DNA of 64,000 nt, from the NCBI RefSeq assembly GCF_009739515.1, contig NZ_CP046535.1, positions 1,240,001 to 1,304,000 on the forward strand, written 5' to 3'. Under the pieces are notes generated by a model. The model saw only the letters and a program-made list of their open reading frames with translations, made no database searches and was not told where the DNA came from. Position numbers and translations under genes: made by a program. Positions 17,265-27,086 of the stretch are shown one piece after another. How positions within the stretch are numbered: position 1 is the stretch's first letter; each line of letters opens with the position of its first letter. The DNA is from Sphingomonas profundi. GTDB lineage: Bacteria > Pseudomonadota > Alphaproteobacteria > Sphingomonadales > Sphingomonadaceae.

Positions 17265-18518
17265 GTGACCTCCGCCCTTCGCCTTCGGCCCGTGCCGGCC
17301 GTGCTGCTGCTCCTCTCGGTCTGCGTCGCCGGCGGCATGGTCTACGCCCAGCTGGAGGGCGGCGATCGCGGGATCGCGCCGGTCGACAGCTCGTCCAGCT
17401 ACGAGATCGGCGGCGTGACGGTGGACGTCTCGGCCAAGAATGCGGATGCGGCGCGCACCGGCGGCTGGCGCGTTGCGCAGCGCAAGGGCTGGAGGATGCT
17501 CTGGTCGCGCGTCAACGGCCGCCCCGTGAGCGAGGCGCCGGGCCTGCCGGACGGGACGCTCGATTCGATCGTGGCCGGCATCATCGTGGAGAATGAGCAG
17601 ATCGGCCCGCGCCGCTACATCGCGCGGCTGGGCGTGCTGTTCGATCGCGCGCGCACCGGCCAGTTCCTGGGCGGGCAGGGCCAGATCGCCCGCTCCTCGC
17701 CGATGCTGGTGATCCCAATCCTCTATTCGGCCGGCACCGCGACCAGCTTCGAGCAGCGCAACGAGTGGCAGCGCGCCTGGGCGCGCTTCCGCTCCGGCGG
17801 CAGCCCGATCGACTATGTCCGCCCGGTCGGCACCGGCAGCGATCCGCTGCTGCTGACGGCGGCGCAGAGCCGGCGGCCGGGGCGCGGCTGGTGGCGGCTG
17901 CTGCTCGATCAATATGGCGCGGCCGACATCGTCGTGCCGGAAGTGTATCTCGACCGGCAGTTCCCCGGCGGGCCGGTGATCGGTCACTTCGTCGCCCGCC
18001 ACGGGCCGGATGCCGAGGTGATCGAATCGTTCAGCCTGCGCGTGGCGGATGCCGACGCGATGCCGGCGATGCTGGACGAGGGCGTGCGGCGGATCGACAT
18101 GGCCTATGCGCGGGCGCTGCAGGACGGTCGGCTGCAGCCGGACGCGTCGCTGGTGGTGGAGCAGCCGGAGGAGGCGCCGGTCGAGGACGCGATCGTCGAG
18201 GACGATGCGGTCGACCTCTCGATCCCGATCGCCGGGGCCGCCTACACGATCCAGGTGGAGACGCCGGACGCCGCCGCGGTCAATCAGGTCGAGGCCGCGC
18301 TGCGGGCCGTGCCGGGCGTGCGCAGCGCCACCACGACGAGCCTGGCGCTCGGCGGCATATCGGTGCTGCGCGTGGTGTTCGAGGGCGATATCGGCATCCT
18401 GCGCACCGGCATCGCGGCGCGCGGCTGGCGGGTGGAGGATGCCGGCGGCGGCCTGCGCCTGCGCCGGCAGGAACCGGCGGCGGCGCCCGACGCAAGCGGC
18501 GGCCCGGCGCGACCGTGA
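17265..18518 (+). CDS. exported DUF2066-type protein with ferredoxin-like C-terminal domain
   Basis: A 417-residue protein from GTG 17265, which places RLRPVPAVLLLLSVCVAGGMVYAQ as signal peptide. The middle (about 40-290) fits DUF2066: a VTVDVSAKNADAARTGGW repeat-like strand, RRYIARLGVLFDR and a VVPEVYLDR strand. Residues about 310-395 (AGAAYTIQVETP...VEAALRAVPGVRS...GGISVLRVVF...GIAARGWRVE) look like a beta-alpha-beta ferredoxin fold, as in heavy-metal-associated domains but without the CxxC. Its stop overlaps the hdaA start by 4 nt (GTGA). Probably periplasmic; function unknown. Confidence 0.75.
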   Translation: MTSALRLRPVPAVLLLLSVCVAGGMVYAQLEGGDRGIAPVDSSSSYEIGGVTVDVSAKNADAARTGGWRVAQRKGWRMLWSRVNGRPVSEAPGLPDGTLDSIVAGIIVENEQIGPRRYIARLGVLFDRARTGQFLGGQGQIARSSPMLVIPILYSAGTATSFEQRNEWQRAWARFRSGGSPIDYVRPVGTGSDPLLLTAAQSRRPGRGWWRLLLDQYGAADIVVPEVYLDRQFPGGPVIGHFVARHGPDAEVIESFSLRVADADAMPAMLDEGVRRIDMAYARALQDGRLQPDASLVVEQPEEAPVEDAIVEDDAVDLSIPIAGAAYTIQVETPDAAAVNQVEAALRAVPGVRSATTTSLALGGISVLRVVFEGDIGILRTGIAARGWRVEDAGGGLRLRRQEPAAAPDASGGPARP

Positions 18519-19162
18519 CGCAGGCGGGCGCGGCCCACGGCACCGGCCAGATGGCGCTGCCGCTGGTCTGGCCCGAGGCGGAGCGCGACGGCGACTTCAT
18601 CCTCTCGCCCGCTAGCGCAGCGGCGGTGCGGCACCTGGCGCACTGGGCGCTGTGGCCGGTGGCCGCCACGGTGCTGACCGGGCCGCGCAAGTCTGGCCGC
18701 AGCCTGCTGGGCCGCATCTTCGCCGCGAAGAACCGGGCGATGCTGATCGACGATGCGGAACGCCACGCCGAGGAGGCGATCTTCCACGCGTGGAACCGGG
18801 CGCAGGCGGAGCGGCGGCCGCTGCTGATCATCGCCGATGCGCCGCCGCCGGCGTGGCCCATCGCGCTGCCGGATCTCGCCTCCCGTCTCGCCGCCACGCC
18901 GCGCATCGCGCTGGGCGACCCGGACGACGCGCTGGCGGCGGCGCTGATCGAGAAGCTGCTGGGCGCGCGCGGACTGGCGACAGGGCGGGAGGTGATCGCC
19001 TACCTGCTGCCGCGCACCGGGCGCAGCCACGTGGCGATCCACCGCCTCGTCGATGCGCTGGACGAGGTGGCGCTCGCCCGACGCCAGCGGATCACCGTGC
19101 CGCTGGCCCGCCGCGCGCTGGCGCTGCTGGGTGTCATCGACGATTCATCGACGAAGGATTAG
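18515..19162 (+). CDS. hdaA: HdaA, DnaA regulatory-inactivation homologue
   Basis: A 215-residue AAA+-like protein that with the beta clamp stimulates ATP hydrolysis on DnaA to limit re-initiation. The N-terminal clamp-binding motif is QMALPL (residues 12-17). The P-loop position reads GPRKSGRS (56-63): the Walker A lysine is replaced by Arg62, and Walker B is only [11 protein letters not shown]-terminal lid helix domain [23 protein letters not shown] follows. GTG 18515 overlaps the upstream gene's stop; ppk1 starts 11 nt downstream. This gene order before ppk1 is typical for sphingomonads. Confidence 0.82.
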   Translation: MTQAGAAHGTGQMALPLVWPEAERDGDFILSPASAAAVRHLAHWALWPVAATVLTGPRKSGRSLLGRIFAAKNRAMLIDDAERHAEEAIFHAWNRAQAERRPLLIIADAPPPAWPIALPDLASRLAATPRIALGDPDDALAAALIEKLLGARGLATGREVIAYLLPRTGRSHVAIHRLVDALDEVALARRQRITVPLARRALALLGVIDDSSTKD

Positions 19163-19172
19163 GGTGGGCGCC

Positions 19173-21371
19173 ATGGAAGACCACGCCACCGCCGCCGCCG
19201 ACTCCATCGCCGAAGCCCCGCCGGAGGACGAGGCCGCCATCGCCGGCCATCCCGCCGAGCCGATCGCGCTGCGCCACCGCTACTTCAACCGCGAACTCTC
19301 CTGGCTGGCGTTCAACCAGCGCGTGCTGGAGGAGGCGTGCAACAAGGCGCATCCGCTGCTGGAACGGCTGCGCTTCCTCTCGATCTCCGGCAACAATCTC
19401 GACGAGTTCTTCATGGTGCGCGTCGCCGGCCTGAAGGGCCAGCTGATGCAGGGCGTGGACACGCGCTCCGCCGACGGCCTGACGGTGGCGCAGCAGCTGA
19501 CGGCCGTGGCCGAGCAGACCGACGCGCTGATGGAGGCGCAGCAGAACGTGTGGCGCGATCTGCGCGCCGAACTGGCCGCGGCCGGCATCGCCATGCTGGA
19601 CCTGGCCGACATCTCCGAGAGCGACATGGCCTGGCTCGGCGCGCATTTCCGCGAGCAGGTGTTTCCGGTGCTGACGCCGCAGGCGCTGGATCCGGCGCAT
19701 CCCTTCCCGTTCATCCCGAACAAGGGCTTCAGCCTCGTCTTCGATCTCCAGCGCCTGTCCGACGGGGAGCCGATCCGCGAGCTGCTGATGATCCCCTCCA
19801 CGCTCTCGCCGTTCGTCCGCCTGCCCGGCGAGGAGGCGCGCTACGTGGCGATCGAGACGGTGATCCGCCGCTTCACCAACATCCTGTTTCCCGGCTACGC
19901 GGTGCAGGGCGACGGTGCCTTCCGCCTGATCCGCGACAGCGACATCGAGCTGGAGGAGGAGGCCGAGGATCTCGTCCGCTACTTCCGCTCCGCCATCAAG
20001 CGCCGCCGCAAGGGCCGGGTGATCCGGCTGGAGCTGGAATCGGGCATGCCGGAGGGGCTGGAGAAGCTGATCAAGGGCGAGATCGGCGGCACCGACACGA
20101 TCATCACCGATACCGCGAGCGTGCTCGGCATCGCCGACCTGGGCATGCTGGTGGACGAGGACCGGCCGGACCTGAAGTTCCCGCCGTTCGCGCCGCGCTT
20201 TCCGGAACGCATTCGCGAGCATGGTGGCGACTGTTTCGCCGCCATCCGCTCCAAGGACATCATCATCCATCACCCGTACGAGACGTTCGACGTGGTGCTC
20301 GCCTTCCTGAAGCAGGCGGCGGCCGATCCGGACGTGGTGGCGATCAAGCAGACGCTGTATCGCGCGGGCAAGCAGTCCGCCGTCGTGCGCGCCCTCGTCG
20401 ATGCGGCGGAGGCGGGCAAATCGGTGACGGCGGTGGTGGAGCTGAAGGCCCGCTTCGACGAGGAGCAGAACCTGCTGTGGGCCAGCCAGCTGGAGCGCGC
20501 CGGCGTGCAGGTGGTGTACGGCTTCATCGACTGGAAGACCCACGCCAAGGTCTCGATGGTGGTGCGGCGGGAGAACGGGCTCTATCGCACCTACTGCCAT
20601 TTCGGCACCGGCAACTATCACCCGGTCACGGCGAAGATCTACACCGACCTCAGCTTCTTCACCGCCGATCCGCGGGCGGGCCGCGATGCCGCGCAGCTGT
20701 TCAACTACATCACCGGCTATGTCGAGCCCGGCGATCTGGAGCTGCTGACCTTCTCGCCCCACGGCATGCGCGACAAGCTGGCGCAGCTGATCGACTGCGA
20801 GATCGATCATGCCCGCGCCGGCCGGCCGGCGGCGATCTGGGCGAAGATGAACTCGCTCGTCGATCCCGCCATCATCGAGAAGCTCTATCGCGCCAGCGCG
20901 GCGGGGGTGGAGATCGACCTCGTCGTGCGCGGCATCTGCTGCCTGCGGCCGGGCGTGGCGGGCCTCTCCGAGAACATCCGCGTCAAATCCGTGATCGGGC
21001 GCTTCCTGGAGCATAGCCGCATCGTCTGCTTCGGCAACGGCGCGGCGCTGCCCAACCCGGACGCCAAGGTGTACATCTCCTCGGCGGACTGGATGCCGCG
21101 CAATTTCGACCGGCGCGTGGAATATATGATGCCGATCGAGAACCCCACGGTGCACGCCCAGATCCTCGATCAGGTGATGGTCGCCAACCTGATCGACGAC
21201 GAGCAGAGCTGGCGGCTGTTGCCGGACGGCCGGTCAGAGCGCATCCATCCCGGCAAGCGGCCGTTCAACCTGCACCGCTACTTCATGACCAACCCGTCGC
21301 TCTCCGGGCGGGGCGCGGCGCTGCAGCGCAGCGGATCGGTGCCCAAGCTCAGCCTGAAGCGCGGCGCCTGA
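19173..21371 (+). CDS. ppk1: polyphosphate kinase 1
   Basis: Reversibly polymerises the gamma-phosphate of ATP into inorganic polyphosphate. It is 732 residues long. Family blocks: [19 protein letters not shown] (N domain), [36 protein letters not shown], and two catalytic-type histidines in [20 protein letters not shown] and [17 protein letters not shown] 19173 gives a short acidic leader before the N domain; longer frames upstream are hdaA shadows. It lies between hdaA and ppx, so synthesis and degradation of polyP are co-located. Confidence 0.96.
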   Translation: MEDHATAAADSIAEAPPEDEAAIAGHPAEPIALRHRYFNRELSWLAFNQRVLEEACNKAHPLLERLRFLSISGNNLDEFFMVRVAGLKGQLMQGVDTRSADGLTVAQQLTAVAEQTDALMEAQQNVWRDLRAELAAAGIAMLDLADISESDMAWLGAHFREQVFPVLTPQALDPAHPFPFIPNKGFSLVFDLQRLSDGEPIRELLMIPSTLSPFVRLPGEEARYVAIETVIRRFTNILFPGYAVQGDGAFRLIRDSDIELEEEAEDLVRYFRSAIKRRRKGRVIRLELESGMPEGLEKLIKGEIGGTDTIITDTASVLGIADLGMLVDEDRPDLKFPPFAPRFPERIREHGGDCFAAIRSKDIIIHHPYETFDVVLAFLKQAAADPDVVAIKQTLYRAGKQSAVVRALVDAAEAGKSVTAVVELKARFDEEQNLLWASQLERAGVQVVYGFIDWKTHAKVSMVVRRENGLYRTYCHFGTGNYHPVTAKIYTDLSFFTADPRAGRDAAQLFNYITGYVEPGDLELLTFSPHGMRDKLAQLIDCEIDHARAGRPAAIWAKMNSLVDPAIIEKLYRASAAGVEIDLVVRGICCLRPGVAGLSENIRVKSVIGRFLEHSRIVCFGNGAALPNPDAKVYISSADWMPRNFDRRVEYMMPIENPTVHAQILDQVMVANLIDDEQSWRLLPDGRSERIHPGKRPFNLHRYFMTNPSLSGRGAALQRSGSVPKLSLKRGA

Positions 21372-21430
21372 GCGCTGCGTCGGTTTCCGCACTCGCGCAG
21401 GCGGCGATCAGGCTCTAAGCGGATCGCCTG

Positions 21431-22912
21431 ATGGCAGCCAATCCGCTCTCCGCCGTGCGCGAAGCCGGCCGCGTCGCGATCATCGACATCGGATCCAATT
21501 CGATCCGGCTGGTGATCTACGACGGGCCGGCGCGCATCCCCTCCATCCTGTTCAACGAGAAGGTGCTGGCCGGCCTCGGCACCGGCGTGGCGCGCGACGG
21601 CGCGCTCGATCCCGACGCGATGGAGCGGGCGCTGGCCTCGCTCTCCCGCTTCGCCCGGCTGGCCGATCAGATGCATGTCGCGACCCTGCGCACGGTGGCG
21701 ACGGCGGCCGTGCGGGAGGCGTCGAACGGCGCCGCCTTCCTCGCCCGCATCCGCGCGACGGGCCTCTCGGTGGAGCTGCTCTCCGGCGAGGAGGAGGCGG
21801 CGATGGCGGGCTATGGCGTGCTCGCAGCCTTTCCCGGCGCGGAAGGGATCGTCGGCGATCTGGGCGGCGGCAGCCTGGAACTGGTGCGCGTGGCCGGCGG
21901 CGAGGTGCACGAGCGCGTCTCCTTCCCGTTCGGCGTCATGCGGATTGCGCGGATCCGCGCGGCGGGGCCGCGCGCGCTGGATCGCACGGTCGGCAAGGCG
22001 ATGGCGAAGGCGGGGTGGGAAGGGCGCGGCGCCGGCCTGCCCTTCTACCTGGTCGGCGGATCGTGGCGGGCGCTGGCGCGGCTGGACATGCATCTGCACG
22101 ATGCGCCGCTGCCGATGATCCATCACCACCGCATGGATGCGGGCGCGCCGGCACATCTGGTGCGCGTGCTGGCGCAGATCGACAAGCGGCGCCTGCGCGC
22201 GATCCCCGGCCTATCCGGCGCGCGCGTGGCGATGCTGCCGGAGGCGGCGGCGCTGCTGAGCCTGGTCGCGCGGCGGCTGGGATCGAGCGAGCTGATCGTC
22301 TCCGGCTACGGCCTGCGCGAAGGTTTGCTGCACCACAGCCTGCCGCCCGCGATCCGCGCGCAGGATCCGCTGATCTGCGCCACGCGGGAGGAGGGCGCGC
22401 GGCAGGGCCGCTTCGCCGAGCATGGCGACCTGCTGCACCGCTGGATCGCGCCGCTGTTCGCCGACGAGCCGCCGGAGGAGGCGCGGCTGCGCCATGCCAC
22501 GTGCCTGCTGGCCGATGTCGGCTGGCCGGCGCATCCCGAGTTCCGCGCCGATCGCGGGCTGGAGACGGCGCTGCAGGGCAATTGGGTCGGCGTCGATCCG
22601 CGCGGGCGCGGGGTGATGGCGCGGGCGCTCTACACCAGCTTCGGCGGCGATCGGCCAATGCCGCTGCTCGATCGGCTCTGCACGCCGGCGGAGCGGGCGA
22701 TGGCCGATCGCTGGGGGCTGGCGATCAGGCTCGGCCAGCGGTTGAGCGGCGGCGTGGCCGGGCCGCTGACGACGAGCCGGGTGTCGCTGGATCCGCAGGC
22801 GCTGATCCTGCACCTGGCCGCCGAGGACCGCGCGCTCTACGGCGAGGCGGTGGAGCGGCGGCACAGGCTGCTGGCGGCGGCGTTCGACCGCAAGGCGCTG
22901 TTGGTGGCGTGA
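21431..22912 (+). CDS. ppx: exopolyphosphatase / GppA-family phosphatase
   Basis: Actin-like fold phosphatase removing terminal phosphates from polyphosphate (and in some members pppGpp). It is 493 residues long: VAIIDIGSNSIRLVIYDG phosphate-1 loop (about residues 17-34), acidic LSGEEEAAMAGYGV, GIVGDLGGGSLELV phosphate-2 loop, then a C-terminal HD-like helical region (HGDLLHRWI...). ATG 21431 is 14 nt after a GGCGATCAGGCTCTA box also found before the GST gene at 40766. It is convergent with the I78 gene. Confidence 0.93.
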   Translation: MAANPLSAVREAGRVAIIDIGSNSIRLVIYDGPARIPSILFNEKVLAGLGTGVARDGALDPDAMERALASLSRFARLADQMHVATLRTVATAAVREASNGAAFLARIRATGLSVELLSGEEEAAMAGYGVLAAFPGAEGIVGDLGGGSLELVRVAGGEVHERVSFPFGVMRIARIRAAGPRALDRTVGKAMAKAGWEGRGAGLPFYLVGGSWRALARLDMHLHDAPLPMIHHHRMDAGAPAHLVRVLAQIDKRRLRAIPGLSGARVAMLPEAAALLSLVARRLGSSELIVSGYGLREGLLHHSLPPAIRAQDPLICATREEGARQGRFAEHGDLLHRWIAPLFADEPPEEARLRHATCLLADVGWPAHPEFRADRGLETALQGNWVGVDPRGRGVMARALYTSFGGDRPMPLLDRLCTPAERAMADRWGLAIRLGQRLSGGVAGPLTTSRVSLDPQALILHLAAEDRALYGEAVERRHRLLAAAFDRKALLVA

Positions 22913-22930
22913 AGCGGCGTGGGTGTGGCG

Positions 22931-23236
22931 TTAGCCGCAGCGGATCGCGGTGATCGTTTCGCCGGCGTCCACCGCGATGCTCAGCCTGTCCGCGCGGAAC
23001 TCCATCGTCACCATCTCGCCCGGCCGCAGCGTGCGCGCCACGGCGGCACCGCTGCTTCGCCGGGCGCGCTCGATCAGAGCGGGCGTGGCGCGCTTGCCCA
23101 GCAGCGCCTGCGCCTTCGTCGCGTCGCACGATCCGGATGCCGCCGGCGGCACGGCGGCCTCCGGCCCGTCGACCGGCTTCGCGGCGCAGCCGGCGAGGCC
23201 CGCGAGCAGGGCGAAGGCGGCAGCGGCGCGCATCAT
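22931..23236 (-). CDS. I78-family peptidase inhibitor lipoprotein
   Basis: A 101-residue lipoprotein: signal peptide RAAAAFALLAGLAGC with lipobox LAGC, then an I78 inhibitor fold with CDATKAQALLGKRAT, LIERARRSSGAAVARTLRPGEMVTMEFRADRL and a C-terminal TITAIRCG. The two mature cysteines (in SCDA and IRCG) can pair. I78 proteins inhibit secreted serine proteases. The start MM at 23236 overlaps the rnd stop by 4 nt... on the same strand rnd follows it, so the pair is coupled. Confidence 0.85.
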   Translation of the reverse strand: MMRAAAAFALLAGLAGCAAKPVDGPEAAVPPAASGSCDATKAQALLGKRATPALIERARRSSGAAVARTLRPGEMVTMEFRADRLSIAVDAGETITAIRCG

Positions 23237-24405
23237 TCCGCCGCCAGTTCCGACATCAGCAGCTTGCCGTTGCGCACGCTGAAGCCGGTGCGGCCTTCCA
23301 CCAGCGCGATCGCATCCTTGCCGAACACGTCGTAGCGCCAGCCGGCCAGCAGCGGCAGCCCGTCACGCACGCCGGCGGCGATGGCTTCCAGCTCCTCGGA
23401 GCGGGCGATCAGGCGCGGCGCGACGTCCGCCTCGCGCGCGCGGATCTTCAGCAGCAGCTTCAAGAGGTCGGCGATCAGCGCGCCCTCCTTGCCCAGCCCC
23501 GGCCGGCGATCCTCGCGCGGCGGCATCTCGGCATCGGGCAGGGGGCCGGCATCGTCCAGCACCGTCATCAGCCGCCGGCCGATATCGTTGCCGGCCCAGC
23601 CGGGCGAGAGGCCGCGCACGCGGGCGAGATCGGCCTGCGCCTTCGGCGGATGCGAGGCGATGTCGGCCAGCGTCTCGTCCTTCACGATGCGGCCGCGCGG
23701 CAGGTTCTTGCCCTGCGCCTCATGCTCGCGCCACGCGGCGAGCGCCTTGAGCCGGCCGAGCACGTCCGCTTTGCGGCTGGGCACGCGGATGCGCGTCCAG
23801 GCGAGATCGGGCACGTTGAGGTAGCTGGCGGCATCGCCCAGCCGGTCCATCTCCGTATCCAGCCATTCGCCGCGGCCGGTGCGGCGCAATTTCTCCAGCA
23901 TCTTGGGGAAGATGGTGGCGAGGTGGGTGACGTCGCCGATCGCATAGTCGATCTGGCGCTGGTCGAGCGGGCGGCGCGCCCAATCGGTGAAGCGGGCGCC
24001 CTTGTCCAGCTTGACGCCGATCATGCTCTCCACGAGGTTCGAATAGCCGACCTGCTCGCCCATGCCGAGCGCCATCGCCGCCACCTGCGTATCGAACAGC
24101 GGGTGCGGCGTCTTGCCGGTGAGGTTGTGGACGATCTCCAGATCCTGGCCGCCGGCGTGGAAGATCTTGAGCACGTCCTCATTCTCGACGAGCAGATCGA
24201 GCAGCGGCTTCAGATCGAGGCCCTTCGCCTTGGGATCGATCGCCGCTGCCTCGTTGCCGTCGGCGATCTGGATCAGGCAGAGATCGGGATAATAGGTGTT
24301 CTCGCGCATGAACTCGGTATCCACCGTGACGAACGGGGACCGGGCGAGGCGATCGCAGAGCTGCCTGAGCGTATCGGTGTCTGTGACAAGCGGGTGAATC
24401 TTCAT
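23233..24405 (-). CDS. rnd: ribonuclease D
   Basis: 3'-5' exoribonuclease maturing tRNA and other stable RNA 3' ends. It is 390 residues long. The DEDDy nuclease core shows VTVDTEFMRENTYYPDLCLIQIA (DxE), the FHAGGQDLEI block and YAIGDVTHL; the HRDC domain follows (LKALAAWREHEAQGKNLPRGRIVKDETLADIA). It is divergent from aspS with about 94 nt between starts. Transcribed rightwards-to-left, it precedes the I78 gene, which starts inside its stop codon. Confidence 0.95.
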   Translation of the reverse strand: MKIHPLVTDTDTLRQLCDRLARSPFVTVDTEFMRENTYYPDLCLIQIADGNEAAAIDPKAKGLDLKPLLDLLVENEDVLKIFHAGGQDLEIVHNLTGKTPHPLFDTQVAAMALGMGEQVGYSNLVESMIGVKLDKGARFTDWARRPLDQRQIDYAIGDVTHLATIFPKMLEKLRRTGRGEWLDTEMDRLGDAASYLNVPDLAWTRIRVPSRKADVLGRLKALAAWREHEAQGKNLPRGRIVKDETLADIASHPPKAQADLARVRGLSPGWAGNDIGRRLMTVLDDAGPLPDAEMPPREDRRPGLGKEGALIADLLKLLLKIRAREADVAPRLIARSEELEAIAAGVRDGLPLLAGWRYDVFGKDAIALVEGRTGFSVRNGKLLMSELAAE

Positions 24406-24499
24406 GCCGGGTTACATAGCGACGACCGGCCGCCTTGACAAAGCGTGGGCGGGGGGGCGAAGCGCGGCGCCTGCTTTCAACTGAATAGTGATTTTGAAG

Positions 24500-26290
24500 A
24501 TGCACGCCTATCGTTCCCACACCTGCGCGCAGCTGAGCCCGGCCAATGTCGGCGAGGACGTGCGCCTGTCCGGCTGGGTGCATCGCAAGCGCGATCATGG
24601 CGGCGTGCTGTTCGTCGATCTGCGCGACCATTACGGCCTGACCCAGATCGTCGCCGATGCGGATTCGCCGGCGCTGCCCGTGCTGGAGGGGCTGCGCGTG
24701 GAGTCGGTGGTGACGATCGACGGTGTGGTGAAGCTGCGCGCCGCCGGCACCGCCAACGCGAACCTGGCCACGGGCGAGATCGAGGTGTTCGCGCGCGCCG
24801 TGACGGTGCAGTCCGCCGCGCAGGAGCTGCCGCTGCCGGTGGCGGGCGAGGCCGAATATCCCGAGGACATCCGCCTGCGCTACCGCTTCCTCGATCTGCG
24901 GCGGGAGCGGATCCACCGCAACATCCTGCTGCGATCGAATGTGATCGCCAGCGTGCGCCGGCGCATGATCGACCAGGGCTTCACCGAGTTCCAGACCCCG
25001 ATCCTGACCGCATCCAGCCCGGAGGGCGCGCGCGACTATCTGGTGCCCAGCCGGGTGCATCCGGGCAAGTTCTACGCGCTGCCGCAGGCGCCGCAGATGT
25101 TCAAGCAGCTGCTGATGGTGGCGGGCTTCGACCGCTACTTCCAGATCGCCCCCTGCTTTCGCGACGAGGATGCGCGGGCCGACCGCTCGCCCGGCGAATT
25201 CTACCAGCTCGATTTCGAGATGAGCTTCGTGACGCAGGAGGACGTGTTCGCCGCGATCGAGCCGGTGCTGCACGGCCTGTTCGAGGAGTTCGCCGACTTC
25301 GAGGGCAAGGGCCGCACCGTTTCCGCGCTGCCGTTCCGCCGCATCCCGTATCGCGAGGCGATGCTGCGCTACGGTAACGACAAGCCGGACCTGCGCAACC
25401 CGATCCTGATCTCGGACGTGTCGGAGCATTTCAGGGGCTCCGGCTTCGGCCGCTTTGCCTCGATCGTCGAGAGCGGCGACGTCGTCCGCGCGATCCCCGC
25501 GCCGGGCACGGCCCACAGGAGCCGCAAGTTCTTCGACGACATGAACGGCTGGGCGCAAGGCGAGGGCTTTGCCGGCCTCGGCTACGCCACGCGCAAGGGC
25601 GGCGAGTTCGGCGGCCCGATCGCCAAGAACCACGGCGAGGCGGGCATGGCCGCGATCGCCGAGGCGCTGGGGCTGGGCCCGGACGACGGCGTGTTCTTCG
25701 CCGCCGGCAAGCCGGCGCAGGCCGCGCGTCTGGCCGGCCTCGCCCGCACGCGGGTGGCCGAGCAGCTGGGGCTGATCGATGCCGGCCGGTTCGAGTTCTG
25801 CTGGATCGTCGACTTCCCGATGTTCGAATATGACGAGGAGGCGAAGAAGGTCGACTTCAGCCACAACCCCTTCTCGATGCCGCAGGGCGAGCTGGAGGCG
25901 CTGGAGACGAAGGATCCGCTCGATATCCTCGCCTACCAGTATGACATCGTCTGCAACGGGGTGGAGCTGTCCTCCGGTGCGATCCGGAACCACAAGCTGG
26001 ACGTGATGATGAAGGCGTTCGCCATCGCCGGCTACACGGCGGACGAGGTGGAGGCGAACTTCCCCGGCATGGTCGGCGCTTTCAAGTTCGGCGCGCCGCC
26101 GCACGGCGGATCGGCGCCGGGGATCGACCGCATCGTCATGCTGCTGGCCGACGAGCCGAACATCCGCGAGGTCGTCGCCTTCCCGATGACGCAGAAGGCC
26201 GAGGACCTGATGATGAACGCGCCGGCGCCGGTGAGCCTGAAGCAGCTGCGCGAACTCAACATCCGTGTGGTGGATCAGGCGAAGGGGTGA
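24500..26290 (+). CDS. aspS: aspartyl-tRNA synthetase
   Basis: Class II synthetase charging tRNA-Asp. It is 596 residues long from ATG 24500 ([19 protein letters not shown]), the family N-terminus; a GTG four codons earlier is not preferred. It has the anticodon-binding OB fold [21 protein letters not shown], motif 2 [21 protein letters not shown], a bacterial GAD insert, and motif 3 [19 protein letters not shown]. Many alphaproteobacteria use this enzyme also for tRNA-Asn when asnS is absent; not decidable here. Confidence 0.96.
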   Translation: MHAYRSHTCAQLSPANVGEDVRLSGWVHRKRDHGGVLFVDLRDHYGLTQIVADADSPALPVLEGLRVESVVTIDGVVKLRAAGTANANLATGEIEVFARAVTVQSAAQELPLPVAGEAEYPEDIRLRYRFLDLRRERIHRNILLRSNVIASVRRRMIDQGFTEFQTPILTASSPEGARDYLVPSRVHPGKFYALPQAPQMFKQLLMVAGFDRYFQIAPCFRDEDARADRSPGEFYQLDFEMSFVTQEDVFAAIEPVLHGLFEEFADFEGKGRTVSALPFRRIPYREAMLRYGNDKPDLRNPILISDVSEHFRGSGFGRFASIVESGDVVRAIPAPGTAHRSRKFFDDMNGWAQGEGFAGLGYATRKGGEFGGPIAKNHGEAGMAAIAEALGLGPDDGVFFAAGKPAQAARLAGLARTRVAEQLGLIDAGRFEFCWIVDFPMFEYDEEAKKVDFSHNPFSMPQGELEALETKDPLDILAYQYDIVCNGVELSSGAIRNHKLDVMMKAFAIAGYTADEVEANFPGMVGAFKFGAPPHGGSAPGIDRIVMLLADEPNIREVVAFPMTQKAEDLMMNAPAPVSLKQLRELNIRVVDQAKG

Positions 26291-26294
26291 GCAC

Positions 26295-27083
26295 ATGCCG
26301 ATCGATCTGTCGGACTATGAGGCCGGCGCCAAGTTCGACGGCGACTATGACGCGGCGCTGGTCGCCGTGCAGCAGCGGCTGGCGCACGCGCAGGTGGCCC
26401 ACATCGTCCATGGCCGGCGCGCGATCATCCTGTTCGAGGGGTGGGACGCGGCCGGCAAAGGCGGCATCATCCAGCGGCTGACCGCGGAGTGGGACCCCCG
26501 CAACTTCCAGGTGTGGCCGATCGCCGCGCCCGAGGCGGACGAGCGGAAGCGCCACTTCCTCTGGCGCTTCTGGCGGCGGCTGCCCGGCGACGGCGAGATC
26601 GCCGTGTTCGATCGCAGCTGGTACGGCCGCGTGCTGGTGGAGCGGGTGGAAGGCTATGCCGCCGAGAAGCAGTGGCGCCGCGCCTATGACGAGATCAACG
26701 AGTTCGAGGCGCAGCAGAAGGAGGATGGCACGACCATCCTGAAGCTGTTCGTCCACACCACGCAGGAAACGCAGGACGAGCGCCTGATCAAGCGCATCGA
26801 GCATCCGTGGAAGCGCTGGAAGACGGGCGCGGACGATTTCCGCAACCGCGCCCGCCGCGCCGACTATCTGGCCGCGCTGACCGACATGTTCGCGCTGACC
26901 GACACGCGCTGGGCGCCGTGGAAGGCGATCGACGGCAACAACAAGAAGGCCGCGCGCATCGCCGCGCTCACCTGGATCGCCGGCAAGCTGGAAAAGGCCG
27001 TGCCGATGGCGCCGCCGCCGGCCTCGGCGGAGCTTGTCGAACTGGCGAAGGCGACCTTCGGCGACGACGTGAAGATCGACTGA
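26295..27083 (+). CDS. PPK2-family polyphosphate kinase/phosphotransferase
   Basis: Uses polyphosphate to phosphorylate nucleotides (or the reverse). It is 262 residues long from ATG 26295: Walker A FEGWDAAGKGG with Lys55, FLWRFWRRLP, the Walker B/lid block DRSWYGRVLVERVEG, and KLFVHTTQETQDERLIKRI. Class (NDP or NMP acting) cannot be read from these motifs alone. It begins 4 nt after aspS, 5 kb from ppk1 and ppx, so this short region encodes making, degrading and using polyP. Confidence 0.9.
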   Translation: MPIDLSDYEAGAKFDGDYDAALVAVQQRLAHAQVAHIVHGRRAIILFEGWDAAGKGGIIQRLTAEWDPRNFQVWPIAAPEADERKRHFLWRFWRRLPGDGEIAVFDRSWYGRVLVERVEGYAAEKQWRRAYDEINEFEAQQKEDGTTILKLFVHTTQETQDERLIKRIEHPWKRWKTGADDFRNRARRADYLAALTDMFALTDTRWAPWKAIDGNNKKAARIAALTWIAGKLEKAVPMAPPPASAELVELAKATFGDDVKID

Positions 27084-27086
27084 CCG

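Noticed and set aside
19134-21155. 673-codon minus-strand frame opposite ppk1
   Set aside because: A shadow of ppk1; His/Arg-rich repeats, no motif.
24179-26296. 705-codon minus-strand frame opposite aspS
   Set aside because: Shadow of aspS with no recognisable domain.
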